Below are positions 32,213 through 41,289 of a stretch of 56,039 nt of DNA, in pieces. Every line of letters starts with the position of its first letter. The first letter of the stretch is position 1. Under the pieces are notes generated by a model. It was not told the DNA's origin, did not search any database, and saw nothing but the letters and a program-made list of their open reading frames with translations. A program made the position numbers and the translations under genes. The stretch spans positions 1-56,039 of the forward strand of contig JADGEH010000023.1 of assembly GCA_016744475.1 (NCBI GenBank), written 5' to 3'. This DNA is from Thiotrichales bacterium (lineage in GTDB: Bacteria > Pseudomonadota > Gammaproteobacteria > Beggiatoales > Beggiatoaceae).

Positions 32213-34852
32213 TCATTGCCGTTTAGACAATTGCTGCTCAATGGCGTGCAATAGATTAGGCAAGCGCACGGGCTTGCTCAGATAATCATTCATACCTGCG
32301 GCTAGACAACGCTCACGATCACCCGGCATGGTCAGAGCGGTCAGTGCAATGATGGGCATCCCTTGATATTTTTGCTGCGCACGAATTTTACGGGTCGCTT
32401 CCATGCCATCCATACCGGGCATTTGAATATCCATTAAAATCAAATGCGGGGGATGTTCCTCTACGCGCAATAAGGCTTCTTCTCCAGTACGTGCGGTATC
32501 TACTTGATAACCTTTGCTATTAAGATAATCAGCATACAATTCTAGATTCATACTATTATCTTCCACTAACAAAATGCGTTCATGGGAGTGGTTCACAACA
32601 GGTGTGGGCATCACCATCATAGGTGCTTCTGAGGTGATTTGAATTTTGTTCAAGTGTTGCCGTTCATCTATGATTTTTTCATAGGGTAAATACACATCAA
32701 AACGACTGCCTTGATCCACTTCACTCTGCACCGCAATACTGCCTCCATGAAGTTCTACCAAACGTTTGACCAAGGCTAAACCTAATCCCGTACCACTGTG
32801 TTGGCGATTCAATTGACCATCTAACTGAGTAAAAGGTTTAAATAGTTTGGGCATTAATGCTTGAGGAATACCGATGCCAGTATCCCAAATACTAAAACGA
32901 ATGCTTTGCACCTCATGCTCTTCACTCACTTCTAAACCAATGCTGCCATTTTCATCCGTAAACTTCACCGCATTATTCAGCAAATTAATCAATACTTGCT
33001 TAATTCTACGTTGGTCGATTTTGAGTTCACTACGTATAGCTTGTATATCCGGTTGAACATGTAGATTTTTCTTTTTAGCCGCTTCGTTAATAAACCATAA
33101 ACTGGCTTGGCACAGCATATTAACATCAACGATTTCTGAATTAAGCTCTAACTTACCCGCTTCAATCTTAGATAAATCTAAAATATCATTAATTAAAGAC
33201 AGTAAATGTTTACCGCTACTGTAAATCGTATTAATGTACTTTTCTTGTTTGTTCGTTAAATCACCATAGATTTTTTCAGTCAGTGCTTCAGACATGCCTA
33301 AAATCGCATTTAAGGGGGTGCGCAATTCATGACTCATGGCCGCTAGAAACTCATCTTTCATTTGGCTGGCTCTGGCTAATTCCAAATTTGTTGCACTGAG
33401 TTGTTTTAATGATTCTGTTTTAGCTTTGGTCGCAGATTCCGCTTCTTCTTTAGCCCGTCGTAAATCCTCTGTGCGATCAAAGACCTCTTGAGATAAGCGG
33501 CGGTTATATTCTTGTAATAATTTTTCTGCGGCACGGCGCTCGCTAATATCTTGCAAAGCCACACTGACTAATAAAAGGTGTCCCGATTCGTCATACACTG
33601 GCACCGCTTTAGCTTCCACCACATGCCACACATGTTCTTGATGAATGTCTAATTCACACAGGGCTTGTTGCGTACTGTTATGCAAGACCTGCCACACGGG
33701 CAGTTGTTCGGTTTTACACAGGATTTGTTCATCGGCTAAATACAATTGTGCAGTTTGTGCAAAATCTTCTAAAGCTAAACCCGCTTTAACATGATGGCCT
33801 AATAATTTTTGTGCCGCTTGATTGAGGTAATGTAAGGTACCATCGGCTTCATGAATCATCACACCAATGGGCAAAAAAGCGAGTAATTGCGTAAGTTTAT
33901 GTTCATTTTCTTGTAGCGCTTGCTCAGCTTGTTTACGTTTAGTGATGTCCAACAAGCTGCCCACCACTCGCTCAATGGGCTTTTGAGCCGTACCCACTGG
34001 ATGCAAATGAGCATTTAAATGCAGTTCTTTGTCATCCGCTGTACAAGCACGAAAATCAATTTCCTGCATATGACGTTGTTCTTGGCAGGCTGTCAATGCG
34101 GTATGAAATACCATTTGATCATGAGGGTGAATATGTTGCAGAAAATCTTCATATAACAAAGGCGTGACTTGTGGCTTTTCACCTAAAATATGGAAAATTT
34201 CATCAGAACAATGCATTTGTTCAGTGCGCACATTGAGGTCCCAATTGCCAAAGCCAGCCAGTCGTTGAGCCTCTGCCATGCGAATCTTGGCTTTGCGAAT
34301 TTCATCTTCTGCCCGTTTGCGTTCAGTAATATCCGTGCTGATACTGCACAATGCGCGGATCACGCCGTTTTGATCGATGAGCGGAAATTTCACCGACAAA
34401 TAAGTATGCATCCCATCTTGTTGTCGATAAGCTTCCTCAAATTGCAAAGCCAAGCCTGCTTCTAATACCGTTTTATCATTGGCGGTATAAGCATCTGCGG
34501 CATACGGTGGAAACAAGTCATAATCGGTTTTCGCCACGGTACTGGTAACCGGGGACTCCAACACTTGATTAAAACGCTTATTACTGAGTAAATAGCGTCC
34601 CTGTTTATCTTTGACGCAGATAATCGCAGGCGTATTGTGCAAAATAGTTTGTAATAATGAGTGCTTTGGATTCACCGCTAGGGTGCCAGCCTCAGAGGCG
34701 CTCAACAGCTCACGCACTGCGTTTTGCAGTTCTGGAACAATACGCACCGCGTCTTGCGTCTGATCAAAACTTTGCAGTAAGTTTTCCAAATGACTCAGAC
34801 GCGCTTCCAGTTCAGCGTGGCTGATGGGTTTTTGGTGGGTTGTTTTTTCCAT
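32213..34852 (-). CDS. Hybrid sensor histidine kinase, three PAS domains and C-terminal receiver
   Basis: The 879 residues run: coiled N-terminus (1-65), PAS1 (about 66-180, NTPAIICVKDKQGRYLLSNKRF), PAS2 (about 195-310), PAS3 (about 320-440), HisKA (about 500-565) with phospho-acceptor His508 in MSHELRTPLN, HATPase_c (about 610-730, WDTGIGIP and GTGLGLALVK), receiver (about 755-875) with Asp808 in LILMDIQMPG. There is no transmembrane segment, so it is a cytosolic sensor. It is divergent from the lipoprotein/cyclase operon, whose start lies 25 bases away. Signal and partner are unknown. Confidence 0.94.
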   Translation of the reverse strand: MEKTTHQKPISHAELEARLSHLENLLQSFDQTQDAVRIVPELQNAVRELLSASEAGTLAVNPKHSLLQTILHNTPAIICVKDKQGRYLLSNKRFNQVLESPVTSTVAKTDYDLFPPYAADAYTANDKTVLEAGLALQFEEAYRQQDGMHTYLSVKFPLIDQNGVIRALCSISTDITERKRAEDEIRKAKIRMAEAQRLAGFGNWDLNVRTEQMHCSDEIFHILGEKPQVTPLLYEDFLQHIHPHDQMVFHTALTACQEQRHMQEIDFRACTADDKELHLNAHLHPVGTAQKPIERVVGSLLDITKRKQAEQALQENEHKLTQLLAFLPIGVMIHEADGTLHYLNQAAQKLLGHHVKAGLALEDFAQTAQLYLADEQILCKTEQLPVWQVLHNSTQQALCELDIHQEHVWHVVEAKAVPVYDESGHLLLVSVALQDISERRAAEKLLQEYNRRLSQEVFDRTEDLRRAKEEAESATKAKTESLKQLSATNLELARASQMKDEFLAAMSHELRTPLNAILGMSEALTEKIYGDLTNKQEKYINTIYSSGKHLLSLINDILDLSKIEAGKLELNSEIVDVNMLCQASLWFINEAAKKKNLHVQPDIQAIRSELKIDQRRIKQVLINLLNNAVKFTDENGSIGLEVSEEHEVQSIRFSIWDTGIGIPQALMPKLFKPFTQLDGQLNRQHSGTGLGLALVKRLVELHGGSIAVQSEVDQGSRFDVYLPYEKIIDERQHLNKIQITSEAPMMVMPTPVVNHSHERILLVEDNSMNLELYADYLNSKGYQVDTARTGEEALLRVEEHPPHLILMDIQMPGMDGMEATRKIRAQQKYQGMPIIALTALTMPGDRERCLAAGMNDYLSKPVRLPNLLHAIEQQLSKRQ

Positions 34853-34877
34853 GCGAAAATTTTATGCAGGAATCTTC

Positions 34878-35444
34878 ATGAAAGCGAGCCTTTTTCGAGT
34901 CTTTTTCAGTAGTTTAATTCTTTCTTTACTTTTTTGGTTACATGCCTGCACCCCCACGGCACACCGTTTTGAGGATAATAAGGGGGCTGCGAGCTTACCC
35001 ACCCAAGCTCCGCCGAGCTTAACTCTGCCGACGATAGATTTACCCGCAAGCCAAGTACCTCCCTCAATGGTAAATCCCCCCGCCATCTCAGCGACCTTAC
35101 AGCCAGAATTTGCACATGCCGTGGTAGAGCATTTAAGTATTATGCAGCGCCCCGGTTTTCCGCTGCATGTGAATGCAGAATTGAGTGGCTATTTATTGCA
35201 TAGCTGTGAAGCACTCGAAGAGATGATTGAATACAGAGAAGCTGATCTATTTCGATTGGAGTTATGGTTAGCCCAGGCCAAGGCTCCTGTTTGCCAAGGG
35301 CGGCGGCAAGTATTTGATATTATAGTACCTTTGCGTGTGGACGGTTTAACCTCTGGAGTTTACCGCGTTGAAGTACAAGAACAGACGGCTGAGTTTGAAA
35401 TTTTTATGGATAACCGAGATAACGTGGGATTTAATTCACCATGA
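34878..35444 (+). CDS. Hypothetical lipoprotein upstream of CHASE2 cyclase
   Basis: The 188-residue protein has a lipoprotein signal (LILSLLFWLHAC lipobox), a Pro-rich linker (about 30-75) and a C-terminal domain ending in a beta-like RVDGLTSGVYRVEVQEQTAEFEIF. I do not recognise the family. ATG at 34878 is chosen because the lipobox then falls at the usual distance; the frame extends to 34824 into the kinase promoter. Its TGA overlaps the cyclase ATG by 4 bases, so the two are translationally coupled and probably act together in the envelope. Confidence 0.75.
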   Translation: MKASLFRVFFSSLILSLLFWLHACTPTAHRFEDNKGAASLPTQAPPSLTLPTIDLPASQVPPSMVNPPAISATLQPEFAHAVVEHLSIMQRPGFPLHVNAELSGYLLHSCEALEEMIEYREADLFRLELWLAQAKAPVCQGRRQVFDIIVPLRVDGLTSGVYRVEVQEQTAEFEIFMDNRDNVGFNSP

Positions 35445-37663
35445 AAAAACTTGTTCAAGCGATTTATCGACATGTGTTTCGCACACTCATCAGCCTACTC
35501 ATCATGGGCTTTTTTCTGGCTCATGTATTGGGCTACAGCCGTTGGGCATCGATTGAAGCTTTAGAACTACTGGCCTATGACGCACGTTTAAATATCACTT
35601 TGAATCAAACTCAAAATGCCGTCGATAATCGAGTGGTGATTGTGGATATTGACGAAAAGAGTTTAAGTGTTCTAGGACGCTGGCCATGGGGTAGAAACTT
35701 ATTAGGTGATTTAGTCACCACCTTATTTGATGATTACAACATTAATATCATGGGATTTGATGCGGTCTTCCCAGAACCCGATGCCAGCTCCGGTTTAGGC
35801 ACACTAGAATATCTCGCCAGAGAACAATTGAAAGATCATCAAGGTTTTTTAGATGCCTTAGAAAAAATGCGCAAAGAATTAAACTTTGATCAACGTTTTG
35901 CTGAAAGTTTGAAAAACCGTCGTGTGGTCTTAGGCTATGCGATTTTAGATACAGACAATAGTGTCAGCGGTCAATTACCCACTCCCGTCTTTCCTTTATC
36001 GCGTTTACACGATTTTGATTCAACGCCCTATGAAGCTATAGGCTATGCCAGCAATTTAAGCATCTTTGAAGAAGCCAGTTTAAGTAGTGGATATTTCAAT
36101 TTGCATCCAAGTTCTGACGGTCTAACACGCACCGTACCTTTGTTATACCGCTATCAAGATCAACTGTATGAATCTTTATCGCTTGCCATGGCTAGAAGTA
36201 TATTAGATGAACCCTTAGATTTATATGCTCAAGCTTCAGAACCCACTCGCTTAGGTGGATTAAGTTTGGGTGATCGACAACTCCCCGTCAATCAACACTT
36301 AGAAGCTATGATTCCTTATCGTGGTAAAAGTCATAGCTTTACTTATGTATCGGCTATTGATGTTATTTTCCATGAAGTCGAGGTTGAAAAACTACGCGGT
36401 GCTATTGTATTGCTGGGAGCCACTGCAAAAGGCTTATTTGATCTACGTGCTACACCGGTTGAAGAAGTGTACCCAGGGGTAGAAATTCACGCCAATTTGA
36501 TTGCAGGTATTATGGATAACACGCTCATGCGCTGGGACACAGAAGGCTTAGAAGTCTATCAAATCCTCCTCAGTGGTTTCTTTATGGTGACACTGATGCT
36601 GTTATTATCACCCTTATGGACTGCTTTTCTGGCCTTTTTGTTCACCCTCTTATTGCTTTGGGTTAATTTGTATTTCTGGCAAATACATCAATTAATTATC
36701 CCCATCACCCCCACACTATTAATGCTAACGGCTTTATTTTTCTTTAATCTAGGCTATGGATACTTTATTGAATCACGCAATAAACGCCAATTGACAGGTC
36801 TATTTGGACAATATGTGCCGCCACAATTAGTCAATGAAATGAGCGACAATCCAAATGCTGATTTTTCTATGGAAGGTGATAGCCGAGAAATGACGGTTTT
36901 ATTTTCTGATGTACGCGGTTTTACCTCCATTTCAGAAGGACTTGATCCGCGCCAACTCTCCCAATTAATGAATACTTTTCTCACGCCAATGACTTACGTC
37001 ATCCATGATCATCGCGGCACCATTGATAAATACATGGGCGATGCGATTATGGCTTTTTGGGGCGCACCCTTAGTCGATGCTAATCATGCTCAACATGCTT
37101 TGAATGCGGCTTTAGACATGATTAAAAAATTAAAAGAAATGCAACCCGTGTTTGCAGAAAAGGGTTGGCCAGAAATAAAAGTCGGCGTAGGTTTGAATAC
37201 AGGAACAATGAATGTCGGCAATATGGGTTCAGAATTCCGCATGGCTTATACAGTTTTAGGCGATGCAGTGAATTTAGGTTCACGACTAGAAGGTTTAACC
37301 AAACAATATGGCGTGCAAATCATTGTCAGTGAAAGCACTCGTGCTGCTGTACCCGACTATATTTATCGAGAACTGGATCGAGTGCGCGTTAAAGGCAAAG
37401 AACGGCCTATCACCATTTTTGAACCGCTAGGCGATAAAGAACACTTGTCAGCAGAGACCTTGCAAGAAATTGAAGTTTACCATCAAGCTTTGCAAGCCTA
37501 TCGGTTGCAAGACTGGGTAGAAGCTCTATTGCAATTTTCAAAATTGCTAGAACAAGATTCAACACGTAAACTCTATTCCATCTATATTGAACGTACACAG
37601 CATTTTCAAAAATCCCCCCCCGGTCAACAATGGGATGGTGTCTTTACCCACACCACAAAATAA
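35441..37663 (+). CDS. CHASE2-domain class III adenylate cyclase
   Basis: This 740-residue membrane signalling enzyme has an N-terminal TM helix (about 13-32), a periplasmic CHASE2 sensor (about 45-330; VVIVDIDEKSLSVLGRWPW, GFDAVFPEPD, YPGVEIHANLIAGIMD), then three TM helices (about 362-435). A class III cyclase domain follows (about 480-650) with metal-binding Asp490 (FSDVRGFTSI) and Asp534 (DKYMGDAIMAFWGAP). YTVLGDAVNLGSRLEG, with Lys530 and the Asp of LGDAVN, suggests ATP specificity. It would make cAMP in response to an envelope signal. The tail (about 670-720) is TPR-like. Confidence 0.94.
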   Translation: MKKLVQAIYRHVFRTLISLLIMGFFLAHVLGYSRWASIEALELLAYDARLNITLNQTQNAVDNRVVIVDIDEKSLSVLGRWPWGRNLLGDLVTTLFDDYNINIMGFDAVFPEPDASSGLGTLEYLAREQLKDHQGFLDALEKMRKELNFDQRFAESLKNRRVVLGYAILDTDNSVSGQLPTPVFPLSRLHDFDSTPYEAIGYASNLSIFEEASLSSGYFNLHPSSDGLTRTVPLLYRYQDQLYESLSLAMARSILDEPLDLYAQASEPTRLGGLSLGDRQLPVNQHLEAMIPYRGKSHSFTYVSAIDVIFHEVEVEKLRGAIVLLGATAKGLFDLRATPVEEVYPGVEIHANLIAGIMDNTLMRWDTEGLEVYQILLSGFFMVTLMLLLSPLWTAFLAFLFTLLLLWVNLYFWQIHQLIIPITPTLLMLTALFFFNLGYGYFIESRNKRQLTGLFGQYVPPQLVNEMSDNPNADFSMEGDSREMTVLFSDVRGFTSISEGLDPRQLSQLMNTFLTPMTYVIHDHRGTIDKYMGDAIMAFWGAPLVDANHAQHALNAALDMIKKLKEMQPVFAEKGWPEIKVGVGLNTGTMNVGNMGSEFRMAYTVLGDAVNLGSRLEGLTKQYGVQIIVSESTRAAVPDYIYRELDRVRVKGKERPITIFEPLGDKEHLSAETLQEIEVYHQALQAYRLQDWVEALLQFSKLLEQDSTRKLYSIYIERTQHFQKSPPGQQWDGVFTHTTK

Positions 37664-37735
37664 CCCACTGAACCTTTACCTCCGGTGATTTGATTAAAAT
37701 ACGCTGTTTCTTATAGACCTACAAAGAGACTTTTC

Positions 37736-40228
37736 ATGAGTAAAAAAAAGCAATCCCCTCGCAACCGACAAAAAACCCCTTCTCTATCTATCTTTGAATT
37801 AGAGCAGCAAGTGACAATAGCACTGGCTCAAGATCATTACAAAGAAGCCATTGCCTATTACAAACAGCTTTTAAAACAAGAAAATAAAACTGCATGGCAA
37901 ACGGGGCTTGCACAAGCGTATTTAGAGCGTGGTCGAGAATTAGCCGCAAAAGCTATGTATAAAGAAGCGGTCATCATGTGGGAAAACCGTGCAGCCGCTT
38001 GTAAAGATGAATCCCATTTAGGACTCTACATGGAATGGTTGCTCAAAGCTGAGCAATATGTTCGTGCTGCACGTTTATATCAAAAACATCAGATAGTCCT
38101 TGAAAAAAATAGCACTGAAAAACAATTGCCCGCTTTATTCGGTGCATTACTATTAAGCACGGATAATGCTGAGTTGTACCAAGAACTCAAGAAAATTCCC
38201 CACTGGGAAACACATATTCAAGCGGCTCAAAATTTATTGGAAGCCTATTGTCAGGGCAGTAGTGACGAAGCCTTAGAAGTCTATTTGAAAGCTATTGCTT
38301 TTCGTTCACCTTTTAGAGAACTCCGTACTTTAATTAAAGCACTCAGCACGCTCGAAACTGATCCTTTAGTTGCTCAACAACTACTACAAAAAATCCCCCC
38401 AGATTCACCTTACCAAGGCTTGACTCAGTTATTTCCTCGTCCCGCCTTAGACTATCTTGATCCTGCAAATAGCCTATCTAAACCACTACCTGGACAAGAA
38501 AGATTTTTTACACAGTTATACGGCTGGAATACAAAACAATTACTGGCATTTCAACAATTGTTAAATCCAAACAAGCTCGATGGCAAAGCCTTGTTTGAGT
38601 TAATATTGAAAAAAGCCCCCATCCTAGGTACTGAATATGTACAACGACTATGTCAGCAATGGATACCTCATTTGGCGCCTAGTTATTTAAAGCAGTATGA
38701 ACAATATTTTCCGCTAGATGACTTTGAGAGTGCACGTATTTATGCCTTGGCTGTAGAAAAAGAAGATAAATTATTTGCTGGAGATGCTTGGGATGAAGCT
38801 TTAGAGTTATTACCAATGGAATCACCTCTTCCACAAACACATCTCATCGCCACCTTTATTCAACGTCGTTGTATTCAGTTACTCAAGGCAAATGATGAGT
38901 TTGAACTCTCTACAGCAGAAAAACCATTACAACAATGTATCCAATGGAGTCCTGAAGATAAAACCTCTTACCTTGAATTAATTGCGCTCTATAAGCAGGC
39001 CAATAACAAATCGGCTTATTATCAACAAGTCAATGATACGTTGAAACAATTCCCACAGGATGTAGACATATTGTTGGTAGCTGTAGAAGCGGCACAACAA
39101 AGAAAAGCCTTTAAGAAAGCAGCAACTTATGCTCACAATATTTTGCGGCTTGATCCTATTAATATTAAGGCGCGGGAGATATTGATTGAGTCACATCTAG
39201 GACATGCTCGCAAGCAATTTAAGCAAGAAAAATATCATCTGGTGAGTAAAGAATTAGAGGCTGCAACACAATATGAGCGCGGTAAATCTCATATTGCATT
39301 ACGCATTCAACAAGCTTTTTTAGCTTATCAATTAGAGGATCAAGAGACGGCACATGAAATATTATCCGATGCCATAGAAAATACAGAGAGCTTGTTAGTC
39401 ACTTATGCCCTCATCTTTATTGAAGCTGAACAAGTCAATATAGACCCTAGCTTGTTTGCTCAGGTCTATAAACGCAAATCTAAAATACCGCCTTTATTAC
39501 CCCCTTGGAGCAAAGATTATCTGCCTACTATTGATGAACTCACACATCTACCGACTTTATTAAGCCATCATAAAAATAGTACCGCGCTTAAAACTTTTTT
39601 GATTGAATGGCAGAGCTTACTAAAAAAAGCACTGCAACATCCTTTAGAGCGGGAGCATTGTTTAAGTTTGTGCGAGTTTTTTAAAGACACTCATCTGTAT
39701 GAACTGCTACATCTCTATGCTAAAAATGGATTTAAAAAGTATCCCTATGAACCGGTTTTTACGTTTTATGTCATCTATGGAAAAACAAAAGCAAAATATT
39801 CGGCTATGACAAGCAGTGATCATGAGCGCCTAGATAAAGCCTTAACTATTGCAAAAGATACCGATGATCACCGTACTGTAATGATGATTATTGACTTTGT
39901 TAAGCCACGGCCTCGCTTTTCAGATAATAGAGATTCTCCCTTTGAAATGTCGGGACAGGTTTTGGATATAGAGGAGCTTTTAAAGAATGATCCTGATAAA
40001 GTACTCAGAATGGCCTTTGATGGTCGAATGCCGTCAGAAGAAGAACTCGACGAATTAGGCCCTGATGGTTTAATGATGCGTATCCTACAAAAAATGACGG
40101 GTAGGAATTTTGACGGTGCGGATAATGATCATGGTAGCAAATTGCCATTCCCCGACTTTGAAGAAGAAGATGATGATGGGGGAAAAGAACCTGTGAATAA
40201 GCCTAAAAAACGTAAAAGAAGGAAATAA
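37736..40228 (+). CDS. Large TPR-type helical-repeat protein of an Hsp70 cassette
   Basis: The 830 residues are almost entirely helical repeats (for example DHYKEAIAYYKQLLKQENKT, AYYQQVNDTLKQFPQDVDI, YAHNILRLDPINIKARE). The start is basic (KKKQSPRNRQK); the end is an acidic patch (EEEDDDGG) followed by Lys/Arg-rich KPKKRKRRK. There is no signal or TM segment, so it is cytosolic. It begins 72 bases after the cyclase stop and ends 4 bases before the J-like gene, making it first in the chaperone cassette. I recognise no named family; a client-binding or scaffold role is inferred from context. Confidence 0.85.
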   Translation: MSKKKQSPRNRQKTPSLSIFELEQQVTIALAQDHYKEAIAYYKQLLKQENKTAWQTGLAQAYLERGRELAAKAMYKEAVIMWENRAAACKDESHLGLYMEWLLKAEQYVRAARLYQKHQIVLEKNSTEKQLPALFGALLLSTDNAELYQELKKIPHWETHIQAAQNLLEAYCQGSSDEALEVYLKAIAFRSPFRELRTLIKALSTLETDPLVAQQLLQKIPPDSPYQGLTQLFPRPALDYLDPANSLSKPLPGQERFFTQLYGWNTKQLLAFQQLLNPNKLDGKALFELILKKAPILGTEYVQRLCQQWIPHLAPSYLKQYEQYFPLDDFESARIYALAVEKEDKLFAGDAWDEALELLPMESPLPQTHLIATFIQRRCIQLLKANDEFELSTAEKPLQQCIQWSPEDKTSYLELIALYKQANNKSAYYQQVNDTLKQFPQDVDILLVAVEAAQQRKAFKKAATYAHNILRLDPINIKAREILIESHLGHARKQFKQEKYHLVSKELEAATQYERGKSHIALRIQQAFLAYQLEDQETAHEILSDAIENTESLLVTYALIFIEAEQVNIDPSLFAQVYKRKSKIPPLLPPWSKDYLPTIDELTHLPTLLSHHKNSTALKTFLIEWQSLLKKALQHPLEREHCLSLCEFFKDTHLYELLHLYAKNGFKKYPYEPVFTFYVIYGKTKAKYSAMTSSDHERLDKALTIAKDTDDHRTVMMIIDFVKPRPRFSDNRDSPFEMSGQVLDIEELLKNDPDKVLRMAFDGRMPSEEELDELGPDGLMMRILQKMTGRNFDGADNDHGSKLPFPDFEEEDDDGGKEPVNKPKKRKRRK

Positions 40229-40232
40229 GCTA

Positions 40233-40544
40233 ATGACACCTTTTGACATCTTAGACACCTCACCGAATGCCACTGATGCACAGATCAAACAGGCTTATTT
40301 GAAAAAAGTTCGAGACTATCCACCGGATCATGCACCGCTTCAATTTCAACGCATTCGCGAAGCTTATGAGCAAGTTCAAACTGAGAAAAAACGTCTGGAA
40401 TATCGTTTATTCTACACCGATGAACCGGATGTACGAGATATTGTTGGGCATTTATTGCAACAACGTGGAACTGTTCAACGTCCTGATAAAGCAGCTTTTC
40501 GTCAGGCTTTAAAAGCCAGTTTACAAGCCCGTCAAAACACTTAG
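40233..40544 (+). CDS. J-domain-like protein with PPD in place of HPD
   Basis: The 103 residues start as a J domain: TPFDILDTSPNATDAQIKQAYLKKVRDYPPDHAPLQF, then IREAYEQVQTEKKRLEYRLF. Helices I-III and the loop align with DnaJ, but the HPD tripeptide essential for stimulating Hsp70 ATPase is Pro30-Pro31-Asp32. No Gly/Phe, zinc or client-binding domain follows. AAGGA precedes the start. Position between the TPR and GrpE genes ties it to the adjacent Hsp70. It may bind without classical stimulation, or use a modified contact. Confidence 0.85.
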   Translation: MTPFDILDTSPNATDAQIKQAYLKKVRDYPPDHAPLQFQRIREAYEQVQTEKKRLEYRLFYTDEPDVRDIVGHLLQQRGTVQRPDKAAFRQALKASLQARQNT

Positions 40545-40579
40545 CGTATGGTGGCTTGTTCTATTTCCAGGAGTTAAAC

Positions 40580-41209
40580 ATGGATAAAAACGAACTGTTA
40601 GAAGCCTTTCAAACCTACTTGGAAGACTGTGAAGAATTACCACTCGCAACGGAATCGAGCACTGATTTATATACCCTGTTGACAGAAATGGCTTCATTGC
40701 GTACTGAAGTAAAAGCTGAATCTCGACAATTCAAAACAGCATTAGATGACTTTAAGCAAGTATTTGAAGGTTTAAATCATAGTCATGATGCAGTTAGTAG
40801 CGCCTTAGCTCGAAGCCAAGAAGAACAAAAAAAACAAGTCATGGACGCACAACGTCATATCTTATTAGATTTGTTAGATGTCTATGATCGCATGACCGCA
40901 GGACTTGAAGCTTTACAACATTACACACCGGGTTTTTTCGGTGGAAAAGCACAAAAAGCTTTTATTGATAACGTGCATGAAGGACAAAGCATGACTCTAC
41001 GGCGTGTCACGCAAATGCTAGAACGTTATCATGTTCACCCAATTGAAACATTAGGTCAGCCTTTAGAACCCCATCAAATGCGTGCCGTTGAAACAGCCAA
41101 TAATCCCGCTTATGCTGATGCTTGTGTTGTAGAAGAAATACGCAAAGGTTTTCTTTGGCATCAAGATGTGCTTCGATTAGCAGAAGTGAAAGTCAATAAG
41201 CTTGCTTAA
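40580..41209 (+). CDS. grpE: GrpE-type nucleotide exchange factor
   Basis: The 209 residues show a long N-terminal coiled coil (about 35-115) and the GrpE beta-wing domain (about 140-205; HPIETLGQPLEPHQMRAVETANNPAYADACVVEEIRKGFLWHQDVLRLAEVKV). I use ATG at 40580 with AGGAG 8 bases upstream; the frame also opens at 40556. The sequence is divergent from canonical GrpE, and genome context makes it a dedicated exchange factor for the neighbouring Hsp70. The housekeeping grpE is probably elsewhere, so the symbol denotes family only. Confidence 0.88.
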   Translation: MDKNELLEAFQTYLEDCEELPLATESSTDLYTLLTEMASLRTEVKAESRQFKTALDDFKQVFEGLNHSHDAVSSALARSQEEQKKQVMDAQRHILLDLLDVYDRMTAGLEALQHYTPGFFGGKAQKAFIDNVHEGQSMTLRRVTQMLERYHVHPIETLGQPLEPHQMRAVETANNPAYADACVVEEIRKGFLWHQDVLRLAEVKVNKLA

Positions 41210-41289
41210 AATGAGAACACCAACTAACGCACATTGCGTGACTTCAATACATCCACAGATTAAAAAACTGTCTAAATGAGGCATTAAGA

